Source: Filimonas zeae
GTDB taxonomy: Bacteria > Bacteroidota > Bacteroidia > Chitinophagales > Chitinophagaceae
DNA: 64,000 nt
Reading direction: 5' to 3'
Assembly (NCBI RefSeq): GCF_014641615.1
Contig: NZ_BMIB01000002.1
Span: 1,178,001 to 1,242,000, forward strand
Below, in pieces: positions 35,155 to 45,271 of the stretch. Made by a program: the position numbers and the translations under genes. The notes under the pieces are model-generated. The model worked only from the letters and a program-made list of their open reading frames with translations. It was not told the origin of the DNA and ran no database searches. The stretch's first letter is position 1. The number at the start of each line of letters is the position of its first letter.

Positions 35155-35524
35155 ATATTCCTTTTACAAATTCTTTGTAGTAATACTTTTCTCTTACAAC
35201 AGCACCATTGTGCCAGGTTTGAACAGATACCGTTCTTAAAACAAACACCCTGTTATCTTTATAAGTGTAGGTATTTTCCCATTCACTCAATACTACCCCT
35301 GTATCTTCATTCACTGCCTGATTCAACAGTTTGGTATGTACATCCTTTAACTTAGACAAATTGTTTTTTTCAACCGATATGCAATTGGTTTTGCCTACGC
35401 GGGGTGCCTCCTCATTGTCCTGCATTTCTACATTATCGGCGTAATAGATTTCCATTCCCCGGATGGTTTCCCCGTTCAAAATTAAAAAGTTCAATTGCTG
35501 TACCAGTTCTTTTATAGCTGCCAT
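35153..35524 (-). CDS. SnoaL-like (NTF2-fold) protein
   Basis: A 123-aa protein with the SnoaL/NTF2-like pattern. An N-terminal helix AIKELVQQLNFLILNGETIR is followed by GMEIYYADNVEMQDNEEAPR, VGKTNCISVEKNNL and the C-terminal strands TVSVQTWHNGAVVREKYYY. Such proteins form small alpha-beta cones that bind ligands or act as isomerases or cyclases; the substrate is unknown. It is convergent with the GH106 gene and shares its terminator. Confidence 0.8.
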   Translation of the reverse strand: MAAIKELVQQLNFLILNGETIRGMEIYYADNVEMQDNEEAPRVGKTNCISVEKNNLSKLKDVHTKLLNQAVNEDTGVVLSEWENTYTYKDNRVFVLRTVSVQTWHNGAVVREKYYYKEFVKGI

Positions 35525-35640
35525 AACTCACAAATCTTAGCAATGAAAAAAAGTACCTGGCAGGTGCTGAAGTTCTGCCAGGTGGTTGATAAACAAGGGG
35601 AAGGGGTTTGATATACTAACTCGTTTCTCTATACTCTTTT

Positions 35641-36672
35641 TTAGAATGGGAATGCTTTGGTACCTCTTTTCAAAAACTGACGTCCTTCACCTATTTTACT
35701 ACCGAGGTAATAGATTTCTGCTTTGTACTCTCCTGAACCAAAACGGGAAGTTTGCTGCCAGGTATATTCTACTTTGTTATCGCCGTTTTTATCGTAATAC
35801 TTCATCACCTTGGTAGTGTACACCTTTTGTACGCCTGCACTTTGCATGGTGCTGTTAGGATCTGAATCGGCTGAGCCTTTAGATCCCGCAGGAGCGTTAG
35901 GCCCAGACAGAACTACCTGCAACTCTCTGTTTCCGGATGCAATCAATGAGTCTTTCCGGAGATTGAAAGACACTTTCAGGCTGGCGGTATACTTGGATAA
36001 AGCTCCTACTTTCTCTGCACCATCGGGAGACACCGGAACAATAGCCACTTCTACAGCCTGCAAGCGTCCGTTGTTAACATTCGGGTTCGCTAACGGTGAG
36101 GCTTCTCCACCAACCAGCTTCATAGGCCTGGTACTTACCAGAATAGTATCACCACTAACTATTTTCATTTCTCCACCACTGGCCATCAACTCTCTGTTCT
36201 CAGCTTTGAGCGCCTCCACTTCTTCCATTAACTCTTTAATACGCGCACTCAGTTCCTGAATTTTAGCACGTGCTTCGTTCAGATCACTGTCCTTCTCGCG
36301 CACAATACGGTCGAGATCGGAGTTAAGGTTGTCAATTTCTTTTTTCTTATTCGTTAACTCGTTCTGTAAGTCCATGTTAGAACCATTCAGCGAGTCCATT
36401 TTTTGCAATACTTTGTTGTATTCTTCACGCAGCAGGTTGCGGGATGAATCAAACTGTACCTGAGCTGCCGCCCATTCATTCTTGGTTTTGAACTTATCGT
36501 ACACTACCCAGCCTCCTACAGACAAAAGCAAAAGCAGGAGCGCAACGCAGGCTATCATAAACACAGCTACGCGCTTTTTTTCTTTCTCCTCCTTAACAAC
36601 ACCACTGGTAGTCTCTTCTTCCTCCTGCACCAGCAGCTCGTCATTTTCCTCATTAAAGTCCAGATTAACCAT
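35641..36672 (-). CDS. membrane-anchored coiled-coil protein
   Basis: A 343-aa protein. Residues 1-34 are acidic and charged, 35-58 form a single transmembrane helix (VAVFMIACVALLLLLLSVGG), and 70-165 form a long coiled coil (MDSLNGSNMDLQNELTNKKK, DLNEARAKIQELSARIKELM). The C-terminal 180 residues are beta-rich (ASLKVSFNLRKDSLIASGNR, KIGEGRQFLKRGTKAFPF). The orientation is likely cytoplasmic N-terminus and periplasmic C-terminus. No named family is recalled. It lies 50 bp after PorP/SprF on the same strand but has its own -7 candidate at 36712-36719. Confidence 0.65.
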   Translation of the reverse strand: MVNLDFNEENDELLVQEEEETTSGVVKEEKEKKRVAVFMIACVALLLLLLSVGGWVVYDKFKTKNEWAAAQVQFDSSRNLLREEYNKVLQKMDSLNGSNMDLQNELTNKKKEIDNLNSDLDRIVREKDSDLNEARAKIQELSARIKELMEEVEALKAENRELMASGGEMKIVSGDTILVSTRPMKLVGGEASPLANPNVNNGRLQAVEVAIVPVSPDGAEKVGALSKYTASLKVSFNLRKDSLIASGNRELQVVLSGPNAPAGSKGSADSDPNSTMQSAGVQKVYTTKVMKYYDKNGDNKVEYTWQQTSRFGSGEYKAEIYYLGSKIGEGRQFLKRGTKAFPF

Positions 36673-36711
36673 AACCTGTTTTGTTTTTAATAATTGTTAG
36701 TGATGTTTTGG

Positions 36712-36719
36712 CAAAGTTA
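36712..36719 (-). promoter_or_regulatory. candidate -7 element for the coiled-coil membrane protein
   Basis: Reads TAACTTTG on the minus strand, a full match to TAnnTTTG, 40 bp upstream of the ATG at 36672 and just after the PorP/SprF stop. Confidence 0.5.
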
Positions 36720-36722
36720 GCA

Positions 36723-37736
36723 TCAGAACTGGGGCACCGCCTTACGCCCGTCATCATCTGGTCCAAAAAAGGTATAAATCAACGATAATTCAAAACTTCC
36801 ATTCTTTTTAGCAGCAGCCTTCATACTTGTATTTACTATATCGTAAGTAAGCCCCATTTGAAAACTGTTAAACTGAAGTCCAATATAAGGAGATAAATTA
36901 GCATTGCTATACCAGCCCCCAAGATACAAACTCATATCGTTTTGTTCGGTAGGTAAGCCAAAAGAATATGCGCCGCCGGCTGAATAATTTAAAACACCCG
37001 CCTGCTGCTGAAAAAGACCGCTCAGGAAAACCTTGCTGTTATAACCCACCGGTAAAGAAGCACCCACTTCAAAAGCCATACGCGTAGGCAGTTTGGTAGT
37101 ATTGGAGCCTAAAATAGATTCTTTAGGCTGTGTAATATGAAACATAGACAAACCTGCATAGTAGCTTTTTTCTTCGTCATCGTACTTATACAACAAACCA
37201 GCCGCTACATCCATATGGCTGGTAGAGCCGGATACAAAATTTTCGCCACTGGGCAGTTTGAGATCGAACCCATTATCGCTGAACTGGCTTGCAAAAGTAG
37301 CATTGGAAAGATCTACCCTGCGGGAAGCATACGTACCCTGAAAGCCTGCTGCAATTGTTTGAAAACCATCCTCATCTAACGCTTTATGATAAGCACCGGA
37401 TATGGAGAAATAGTTGCTTTTTAACAAGCCGCCGGCTGATTTGTCAGTTAAAGCAGAAGCACCCAGCGCCCAATGGTCAAAATCGTTATATCCAAAACCA
37501 CTGCCTTTAGTATCAAAGGCAATAGTGGAAGTAATAAAAGGCTCACCTGCCCCCCACCACTGACTTCTATGGTTGGCTATAACACGGGTTTTTCCGGAGA
37601 AAAAACCCGTAAACGCAGGATTCACCGTTGCCGGTGAACTGAAGTACTGCGAAAATCCAGGATCCTGGGCGCTTACTGGCAGCATGCTGCCAGTAAGAAG
37701 AGCCAGAATCACTAACCGTATGTTGATACTTTTCAT
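36723..37736 (-). CDS. PorP/SprF-family outer-membrane protein
   Basis: A 337-aa protein of the PorP/SprF family, outer-membrane partners of type IX-secreted surface proteins. I start at 37736 because the signal peptide MKSINIRLVILALLTGSMLP begins there. The mature start DPGFSQYFSSPATVNPAFTG is the family hallmark (PxxSQYxxNPLxxNPAxAG-like), followed by RSQWWGAGEPF. In gliding Bacteroidota SprF assists secretion or attachment of SprB. It lies 16 bp downstream of the giant surface-protein gene, so the two form a secretion-plus-anchor pair. Confidence 0.9.
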   Translation of the reverse strand: MKSINIRLVILALLTGSMLPVSAQDPGFSQYFSSPATVNPAFTGFFSGKTRVIANHRSQWWGAGEPFITSTIAFDTKGSGFGYNDFDHWALGASALTDKSAGGLLKSNYFSISGAYHKALDEDGFQTIAAGFQGTYASRRVDLSNATFASQFSDNGFDLKLPSGENFVSGSTSHMDVAAGLLYKYDDEEKSYYAGLSMFHITQPKESILGSNTTKLPTRMAFEVGASLPVGYNSKVFLSGLFQQQAGVLNYSAGGAYSFGLPTEQNDMSLYLGGWYSNANLSPYIGLQFNSFQMGLTYDIVNTSMKAAAKKNGSFELSLIYTFFGPDDDGRKAVPQF

Positions 37737-37752
37737 TGTACAGTTTTTTAAA

Positions 37753-40700
37753 TTATCTGAGCAATACAGAGTTACCACTCAGTCTAACCGGTTTACCATC
37801 CAGATCAATACCTTCCGCTACCCATGTATAAGTATCAAATGGTTGTTGCTTTCCTTTATACATACCATCCCAGCCTACACCATTGCCTGGTGTGCCTGCC
37901 TGTTTGGTTTCGTACATTAACACACCCCATCTGTTAAATACCCTGAAGTAAGTAATCTGAGGAATACCCACCGGAATCGGATATAATTTGTCGTTTACAC
38001 CATCGTTATTAGGCGTAAATGCTTTAGGAACAAATATCTGGGCGCCGGCAAATATTCTAACCTGTTGGGTATCTACGGTAACACAACCTGCTTTGGTAGA
38101 TATTTTTACTGTATACTCATCGCCTTTGGTAATTCTAAGCGTAGGCTGCTCCACATTGGCATCGCTTAAGCCTGTATTCATACCATCTTTAGAAGTCCAC
38201 AAATAAGTATCACCTTTCGCCTGTGCTTTTAAGGTAACAGAACGTCCGTTGATACCGTTAACAGCTTCATAACGTTGTGCCGGAGCCGGCTCCTGAATAG
38301 TCACATTCACTGTTTTAATATCAGACAGATCAGGACATACTTTAGAAGTAGCTGTGAGGGTTATGGTTTTAGCACCCGCTTTGCTATAAGCAAACACAGG
38401 TTCTTTTTCTGTGCTGGCGTTATCTGCATCAAACACCCACTTATACAGAATTTCGCCACCACCTTCATCACTGTTATTTACAAAGTTTATATCCACATCA
38501 CGGCAATAAGTATCGTAAGTAAAGTCTGCTTTCGGCTTCCTGGCATACTGTAATACTACCACCTCAGGAGCTTTGGTAGTACAACCCTCTGCACTTACCG
38601 CATCTACTGTATAGCTACCTTCTGCAGAAGGATAGTAAGTAAACTTAGTAGAATCCTTTACCAGAGCACCGTTTCTGTACCAGTTGTAAGATGAACCACC
38701 TGATGCTGTTAATGGCTTGCTGAAGCCTTCGCAGATAAGGGTATTGGCAGGTCTGTTCAGCTTAGCCGTTGGTATGGTATTCAGTTTAACGGTTAATGGC
38801 TCAGAAGTAGTTGCACATGAGTTACTTCCTGTAACTGTTACCGTATAATCTCCGCTGGTATTTACTGTGGTGGTTAAGCCTGTACCTCCGTTGCTCCAGG
38901 TATATACATATCCCGTACCGGCATTGGCAGTTAAAGTAGCCGTACCACCCAGACAAGGATTTATTGGCTGAATGCTTGCTTCAGGAGCTGGTAAAACAGT
39001 AACTGTTGTTTTGTCGGAACCTGCTGTAACAGGGTTATCATTGCCATTTGCATCTGATACGCTGGTAACAGTATAGGTAGTAGTGGTAGTTGGTTTTACT
39101 TTAAGCGGGAATGCTTTTTCGGTAATACCTTCTACTGTATAATTAGTAGTACCATCTGTATAGGTAAAGCTAAACGGAGCTGTACCGGTAAGATTGATGG
39201 TAAGGTTTGCTTCCGCATTTTCGCAAATAGTAGCCCCACCGGTAATTGTAGCATCGGCTTTTGCTATAACTCTTAAACTGATAGTTTCTTCATTACTGCT
39301 ACCGAGACTACTTTCAGCTTTTACAGTAAATGTGTAAGGCGGATCTGACGGATCCAGCTGCGCTGCCACAGTAGGCCCGAAGGTGATAACACCTGTTGTT
39401 TCATCAATAGTTACTCCATCCGGTGCTCCGTAAAGCTTGAATACGCCCTGAACACCATTCCAGTTTACAGTTGGAGTAGTTGAAACCAGGGAAGAACCCT
39501 CTAACATATCGTAACCCTTTGTAGCATACAGCAGGTTAGACGGAACTTTACCTATTATTAATTTATAGGTAACAAAACCTTGCTTGGATTCTGTATTTGC
39601 AACTGCGATAAGAATGTCATAAGTGGCAGGTTCTGTAATGGAAGCCGCATTAAAACTCAATACACCTGTTGTTTTATCCAGCGAAACCAGTCCTGCCGGA
39701 TAAGTTTTATTAGCCTCATCAATAGAACCGCTGCTGGTTGCACTGTTCCATTTTATAACAGGCGTGGCAGAAGTACCGGTACCCCCTGTTAAAATAGCCG
39801 TAAAGCCTGGCGTATAAGTAATGGTTGGTCTGCCCGGTAAAACAACAAGCTTATACGTGAAAGTATTGCTGCTACCAGTAAAGTTCACTGCTCTTATCTG
39901 TATGTTATACTCTCCAACCAGCAGATCATCCGTCCACAGAATATTACCCTCAACTGCATCCACACTAATACCTGCCGGTAAGGATGCTTTGTTTACTACT
40001 TCAAAACTTCCCTTATCGCTATGCCAGTTTACAGTAGGTTTATCAGACTGTCCGGCAACACCTGCATCAGTATTGATGTGATCAGGATCGTATTTCAGAT
40101 CGGTTGGTGCCTGCCCATTGATGATTAAAGTATAAGTAGCAGTTGCAGCAGGTGCCTGACTGTTGGCAGCACTTACGGTAAGTACGTAAGGTGCACCCGC
40201 AGGTACAGTGTTATCCCAGCTGATTACACCTGATGTAGTATTTATGGTAACACCAGTGGGAGCGCCGCTGATGCTGAAAGTTCCTACCTCGCCCCTCCAT
40301 TTTATAGCTGGCGTAGCTGAACTACCCACAGCACCTAATGCAATGCTAGCAGAATTGGGGGTATAGCTAAGACCTGTTGGAGCACCTTTAACTACATTTA
40401 AGGTAAACGGAGTGGTAAGCGATCCTACTCCATTAGTAACCTTAACAGTGAAAGGATAGGAACCAATAGCCAGGCTACCCGTCCAGCTGATTACACCTGT
40501 AGTACTGTTTATGCTGATTTCAGGAGAAACGGCAGGTGTTTCTATAGTATAAGTTCCCGAACCACCACCTAAGCTGACTACCGGATTACGGCTGTTACCC
40601 GCCTCGGTAAATATGGCAGTTTCGCCATTATCGTTGTAATAAAACTCAGTTGGAGCCGAAGCATTAATATTTATAGTAAACGTACCCTCTGCACTGCTGC

Positions 40701-43700
40701 CGATTGAGTTTTTAGCCCTCACCTTAACGGCGTAGGTACCAACAGCAAGTGTATTGCTCCAGCTTACTATACCCGTAGCAGGATCCAATGTGATAGCTGC
40801 AGGATAAGTACCTGATAATTCAAAAGTACCGGTTTCGCCATTCCAGTTACTTACCACAGGTGCTTCAGATGCTCCTGCAGTACCTGTGATAGCACCTTTG
40901 GAAGGCGGCGTGTAAACAGGAAGTTCCGGTGCGGTAGGTTTAATATTTAAGGTATAAGTGGTAGTAATACTTCCTTTGTTATTGGTGGCTCTTACAGTAA
41001 CTGTATAAAAACCCGCCGCCAGATTGGCCGTCCAGTTGATTTTGCCATCTGCTGCATTAATACTCACCAAACCGGCAGCAGGCAGAGGACTAACGCTACT
41101 TATTGAGTAGGTGCCTATATGACCATGCCAGTTGATAACCGGTAAATCCGGAATAGTTCCTGCCATGCCGTAATCGGCACTATACGTAGTGGATGGAGCA
41201 TAACTAAAGTTAGTAGGCGGCTCAGAATATATATTCAGAGTTACAGTAATGCTTTGAGAACCACGGGAGTTGGTGGCAACTACCTGAACAGGCCATGAGT
41301 TAACAGGTACACTGTTTGTCCACGATATGGCTCCGGTAGTTGGGTTTATAGTAATACCGCTTGAAATATCTGCCGGATTACCAATAGAGAATGTTCCGGT
41401 TTCTCCGTTCCAGTTGGGAGCAGTGGCCACAGCGGCGCTGCCTGCAGTACCAAAAGGCGCTTCAATGGGTGAATTATAGGAGAATGTTGAGGGAACAAGC
41501 GGACGTATATTTAATTCAAAACTTGCCTCATTGCTGAATCCAACGGCGTTTTGTCCCCTTGCTTTAATAGTATAAGTGCCCACTGCCAATGTAGAGGGCC
41601 AGGAAACAACACCTGTGGTAGTATTAATAGTAATACCTGCAGGCAAATCTGATGCGTTGGTAAGCGCATAAGTTACCGTGCTTCCATGCCAGTTTACAGT
41701 TGGCGCGGCTGTTGAACCTGCCGAACCAAAGTTTCCTAAAACAGGCGAAGCGTACGTTAAATCAGTTGGAGCCTCTGCTTCTACATTCAAAGTAAATGTA
41801 GCAGGTGCACTGGTTCCGGCAGTATTTGTTGCAGTTACCCGCAAAACATAAGGGCCACCAACTGGTATGGAGTTATTCCAGGTAATGCGGCCTGTATTTG
41901 TGTTAAGTGTAAAACCAGACGGAAGTCCTGTACTTGTTAAAGCAAATGTACCAGCTTCTCCATGCCATGACATGGCAGAAGACATATTAACACCGCCAAT
42001 GTTACCATACTTTATAGTAAGCGGATTGGGCGCAGGATAAGAAAGATTGGTAGGTACCTGCGGCGATACCTTCAGCTCTATAGTGGTTTTTACCTCCCCT
42101 GCATCGTTAGTTGCCGCAACAACAATAGTATACAAACCAACAGCAACAGAAGAACTCCAGGTAACCTGACCATTTGCAGGATTAATGGTTATGCCAGGAG
42201 AAGCAGGCGACAAAGCAGATATGCTGAAAGTACCCGTTTGGCCTTTCCAGTCAACCCATACATCGCCACTTGTTGTAGTTCCCGTACTTCCGGCAGACGC
42301 ATAAATGGCACCGTAAGGATTACTGAAATATGCCAGATCTTTAGGCACATCCGGCACCACTTTCAAAGTCATAAAAGCAGAAACTGAACCTGCGCTGTTT
42401 TCCGCTTTTACCTTTAAACGGTATTCCCCTACTGCCAATGTAGAAATCCATCCAATCTGACCAGTATTGGCATTGATATTAATACCGGCAACTGCTCCAG
42501 ATTCAATGGTGAACACTACACCACCCCCACCATCATTTAATACCGGACTATTGGTAAAGGATTCTGTTCCATATGTAACAGAGATAGTAGTATCGGCTGA
42601 TTTTACGGCGTAGGAAAGGTTTGTTGGAGCTACGACGAAAGTAAACTTAGGCCCCAGATACTGACTTCCTGTACCTGCAGTATACAATAATACATTTCCT
42701 GTATTTCCCGCACCCGCAGTTATCTTTACTGTGTTTTCATCAGCGCTTCCAAATATAGCAGATACACCGCCGATGGTTGCTTTATCAACACAACCTAACC
42801 CGGTGCCTATCAATGTAATATCTGTACCCTGAGTACCCGTAACAGGGGTCATGTTATTTACCACTACTTTGCTTATCTTGTTGATAAACACATCCACATT
42901 CGCACTACCCGCATTAACAGCACCCAGATCCGGGCGGGCATCGTTGTTAAAATCCCCTGCACAAACGCCAACTGGCTGACCGTTTGCTACACCGGTAGCT
43001 ACGGCAACTGGAGTGTTATTAAAAGTAATAGTTCCCCCTGTTGTAGGGCTGGTATTTTTAAAACAATAAATTGCACTTGCTGCTGAACCTGCTATTACAT
43101 CAACCTTGTTGTCTCCATCCAGATCTGTTAACGCAATGCGGCCCGCAAGATTAACAGCACCAGAAGGAGTTAACGTTGTGCGTGTAAAGGATATATTACC
43201 GCTTGAACTGATGTTACGCATAAAACTGATTACCCCGGAAGTGCCGCCATTTAACAAAGCGATATCCATAACACCATCCCCGTCCAGATCTCCCAGAGCC
43301 ATACCCTGCGGATTTGTTCCTGCCGCAACCTGTAACCCATTACTAAATGCAATAGGATCGGTACTGGCATTGCCAGCAAAAGTATTTCTGAAAAAAGAAA
43401 CTGTATTAGAAGTACTATTAGATACCGCCAGATCAACCTTTCCATCTCCGTCAAAATCAGCACTGGAAATATGAAAAGGACCAGAACCCGTTGTTACCGG
43501 AGTACCTTCCTCCTGCAAATCAATATTACCAACGGTTGAAATATTTTTTAAAAATTTTACGGTAGAACCATTTACTACTGCCAGGTCTGTTTTACCATCT
43601 CCATTAAAATCGCCTGATGTAAGCGCCAGAGCGCCGGAAAACCCTGTATAAACTGTAGCTGCAGAAAAAGAGATATTGCCGGTTGTACTAAGGTTACGAT

Positions 43701-44433
43701 AAATAAGTAAACGTGAAGCAGTATTGTTAACAAATGCAATATCTGGTTTGCCATCTCCATCGATATCACTTACTACTGCACCATAATGTTGATGACTATT
43801 AGTCCCTGCTGGAAAATCCAGCGGGTATTTGCCTGCAAACGTAATATCACCTCCGGCAGTGCCGGTGGTGTTAAGAAATACATTAACGGAGAAATTATTA
43901 AATGTAACCAGATCGGGCTTACCATCCCCATCTATATCCATCGTATTAATGCGTGTTCCCGTAGCGCTTGAAGGAGAAGTAGCTGAAGATGAAAAAGGAG
44001 TTGCAGAGCTAAGAACGGAAGCGCACGTAGTATATATTGGAGTAAAAAACGACTTGCTGGAAGCCGTTAAACCACTTGTAGTAACGCTTACAGGACCATA
44101 ACCAGCGCCTGCAGGAACAGTAACGTTTATTGATGTGGCGGTTGCATTGTTTACTTTAGCCTTTACCGGGCCAAAATACACAATGTTATTGGCAGCAGCT
44201 GCGTTGAATCCGCTACCAGAGATGGTAACAGAAATGCCTACCACCCCTGAAGATGGAGAAAAAGAATTAATAACCGGTTGAGACTTTGCTACAAAAGCAA
44301 AGCAAACGGCTAATACTACCCCAACGCAATACTTCCATATTACGCGACCAAACTGCCCTCTTTTGCCAGAACTATCATCCACTTCAGGCATTCCAGGCTC
44401 AGGCGTTTTAGCTACAGCGTTTAATTGTTCCAT
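37753..44433 (-). CDS. giant T9SS type B surface protein (FG-GAP, TIG, 12 Ig-like, PKD, CHU_C)
   Basis: A 2226-aa secreted protein. An unusually long N-terminus (about 33 residues) precedes the hydrophobic signal segment YCVGVVLAVCFAFVAKSQP. Then come an IPT/TIG domain (52-135); seven FG-GAP/VCBS calcium-loop repeats (DIDGDGKPDLV, DFNGDGKTDLAV, DLDGDNKVDVI and similar) up to about 530; a second TIG-like part; twelve Ig-like He_PIG repeats of about 90 residues, each starting with a PTxLxY-type motif; then PKD-like domains. It ends in a CHU_C/type B sorting domain (PKAFTPNNDGVNDKLYPIPV, then FNRWGVLMYETK). It is exported by the type IX system and probably attached at the surface as an adhesin or sensor. 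PorP/SprF follows after 16 bp. Confidence 0.9.
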   Translation of the reverse strand: MEQLNAVAKTPEPGMPEVDDSSGKRGQFGRVIWKYCVGVVLAVCFAFVAKSQPVINSFSPSSGVVGISVTISGSGFNAAAANNIVYFGPVKAKVNNATATSINVTVPAGAGYGPVSVTTSGLTASSKSFFTPIYTTCASVLSSATPFSSSATSPSSATGTRINTMDIDGDGKPDLVTFNNFSVNVFLNTTGTAGGDITFAGKYPLDFPAGTNSHQHYGAVVSDIDGDGKPDIAFVNNTASRLLIYRNLSTTGNISFSAATVYTGFSGALALTSGDFNGDGKTDLAVVNGSTVKFLKNISTVGNIDLQEEGTPVTTGSGPFHISSADFDGDGKVDLAVSNSTSNTVSFFRNTFAGNASTDPIAFSNGLQVAAGTNPQGMALGDLDGDGVMDIALLNGGTSGVISFMRNISSSGNISFTRTTLTPSGAVNLAGRIALTDLDGDNKVDVIAGSAASAIYCFKNTSPTTGGTITFNNTPVAVATGVANGQPVGVCAGDFNNDARPDLGAVNAGSANVDVFINKISKVVVNNMTPVTGTQGTDITLIGTGLGCVDKATIGGVSAIFGSADENTVKITAGAGNTGNVLLYTAGTGSQYLGPKFTFVVAPTNLSYAVKSADTTISVTYGTESFTNSPVLNDGGGGVVFTIESGAVAGININANTGQIGWISTLAVGEYRLKVKAENSAGSVSAFMTLKVVPDVPKDLAYFSNPYGAIYASAGSTGTTTSGDVWVDWKGQTGTFSISALSPASPGITINPANGQVTWSSSVAVGLYTIVVAATNDAGEVKTTIELKVSPQVPTNLSYPAPNPLTIKYGNIGGVNMSSAMSWHGEAGTFALTSTGLPSGFTLNTNTGRITWNNSIPVGGPYVLRVTATNTAGTSAPATFTLNVEAEAPTDLTYASPVLGNFGSAGSTAAPTVNWHGSTVTYALTNASDLPAGITINTTTGVVSWPSTLAVGTYTIKARGQNAVGFSNEASFELNIRPLVPSTFSYNSPIEAPFGTAGSAAVATAPNWNGETGTFSIGNPADISSGITINPTTGAISWTNSVPVNSWPVQVVATNSRGSQSITVTLNIYSEPPTNFSYAPSTTYSADYGMAGTIPDLPVINWHGHIGTYSISSVSPLPAAGLVSINAADGKINWTANLAAGFYTVTVRATNNKGSITTTYTLNIKPTAPELPVYTPPSKGAITGTAGASEAPVVSNWNGETGTFELSGTYPAAITLDPATGIVSWSNTLAVGTYAVKVRAKNSIGSSAEGTFTININASAPTEFYYNDNGETAIFTEAGNSRNPVVSLGGGSGTYTIETPAVSPEISINSTTGVISWTGSLAIGSYPFTVKVTNGVGSLTTPFTLNVVKGAPTGLSYTPNSASIALGAVGSSATPAIKWRGEVGTFSISGAPTGVTINTTSGVISWDNTVPAGAPYVLTVSAANSQAPAATATYTLIINGQAPTDLKYDPDHINTDAGVAGQSDKPTVNWHSDKGSFEVVNKASLPAGISVDAVEGNILWTDDLLVGEYNIQIRAVNFTGSSNTFTYKLVVLPGRPTITYTPGFTAILTGGTGTSATPVIKWNSATSSGSIDEANKTYPAGLVSLDKTTGVLSFNAASITEPATYDILIAVANTESKQGFVTYKLIIGKVPSNLLYATKGYDMLEGSSLVSTTPTVNWNGVQGVFKLYGAPDGVTIDETTGVITFGPTVAAQLDPSDPPYTFTVKAESSLGSSNEETISLRVIAKADATITGGATICENAEANLTINLTGTAPFSFTYTDGTTNYTVEGITEKAFPLKVKPTTTTTYTVTSVSDANGNDNPVTAGSDKTTVTVLPAPEASIQPINPCLGGTATLTANAGTGYVYTWSNGGTGLTTTVNTSGDYTVTVTGSNSCATTSEPLTVKLNTIPTAKLNRPANTLICEGFSKPLTASGGSSYNWYRNGALVKDSTKFTYYPSAEGSYTVDAVSAEGCTTKAPEVVVLQYARKPKADFTYDTYCRDVDINFVNNSDEGGGEILYKWVFDADNASTEKEPVFAYSKAGAKTITLTATSKVCPDLSDIKTVNVTIQEPAPAQRYEAVNGINGRSVTLKAQAKGDTYLWTSKDGMNTGLSDANVEQPTLRITKGDEYTVKISTKAGCVTVDTQQVRIFAGAQIFVPKAFTPNNDGVNDKLYPIPVGIPQITYFRVFNRWGVLMYETKQAGTPGNGVGWDGMYKGKQQPFDTYTWVAEGIDLDGKPVRLSGNSVLLR

Positions 44434-44527
44434 GTTACAAAGGTTTAGCGGCTGGTTTCAATAGGTACCCTATGGGTAAACTGAAAGCATCCCACTGTGC
44501 AAATAAATTTTTTTTATTGCATGTACA

Positions 44528-44549
44528 GCACCCCTGAAACAAGGGGCGC
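44528..44549 (-). terminator. weak hairpin after the soluble histidine kinase gene
   Basis: Eight-bp stem (GCACCCCT / AGGGGCGC on plus, one A-C mismatch that is a T-G wobble on minus) with a 6-nt loop, just beyond the stop at 44557. There is no proper T run behind it, so the terminator role is uncertain. Confidence 0.35.
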
Positions 44550-44556
44550 CATTAGT

Positions 44557-45240
44557 TTAATATGGTAAATCCACAACTACTACAGTACCCTTCCCCTCAA
44601 TACTCTTTATATGTATGATGCCCTTATGGCACCTTACAAAATACTTTATGATTTCAAGCCCTAGTCCGGTTCCCTGAATATGCCCCACATTAGAGCCTCT
44701 TGCGAAGGAATTAAACAGGTTTTTCTTGTCGGCGCTGGTTATGCCAATGCCGGTATCTAATACTATAATGCGCCAAAGCGACGGTTGAAAAGACAACCGC
44801 AGCTTTGGCGTAGAATAATTGATATGATTGCAGGAATATTTGAAGGCATTATCAATTAATCCGTTTACAATATGCGTAAGCATAAAAGGATCAATTAATG
44901 CAGGCCTGGGCTCTCCCTTCACAGAAAAAAGAATTTTTTCTGCATGGCGCCCATGTAAAAACGACCTTTCTAATACCTCCCCGAGAAAAGATACCGGGTC
45001 TGCCATGGTTGGACTAAAGCCCGTTTGACTGTTTTGCAAACGACTCATAGCCAGCACTTTTTCCAACAGCAGCGCCATATCTGCCACTTCATCCATTATG
45101 CGCCGGGCATGTTTTTTCATGACTCCGGTGTCCATAATATCCGAACTAAGCAAGTAATCCAGTATCTCAGCACTGGTTTGCACGGTGGTTAGGGGTGATC
45201 TTAACTCATGCGACAATATATTCACAAACTTTACATCCAT
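44557..45240 (-). CDS. soluble minimal histidine kinase
   Basis: A 227-aa kinase that starts almost at its H-box (NILSHELRSPLTTVQTSAEI, His at residue 11). HATPase_c has N-box NGLIDNAFKYS, G1 LDTGIGITS and G2 GTGLGLEI. It lacks any transmembrane or sensor domain. The start at 45240 has a good ribosome-binding site (AGAGGAG) just ahead and a stop in frame six codons further up, so this is not a truncation by annotation. It lies 31 bp after the response regulator gene at 45272, so the two form an operon with the regulator first. The input may come from another protein. Confidence 0.88.
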   Translation of the reverse strand: MDVKFVNILSHELRSPLTTVQTSAEILDYLLSSDIMDTGVMKKHARRIMDEVADMALLLEKVLAMSRLQNSQTGFSPTMADPVSFLGEVLERSFLHGRHAEKILFSVKGEPRPALIDPFMLTHIVNGLIDNAFKYSCNHINYSTPKLRLSFQPSLWRIIVLDTGIGITSADKKNLFNSFARGSNVGHIQGTGLGLEIIKYFVRCHKGIIHIKSIEGKGTVVVVDLPY

Positions 45241-45271
45241 AATACTCCTCTGCTGTTACATGCCCAGGCAA

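Noticed and set aside
44528..44549. Strong terminator for the soluble kinase gene
   Set aside because: A stem is present but no T run follows, so only a weak hairpin is reported.
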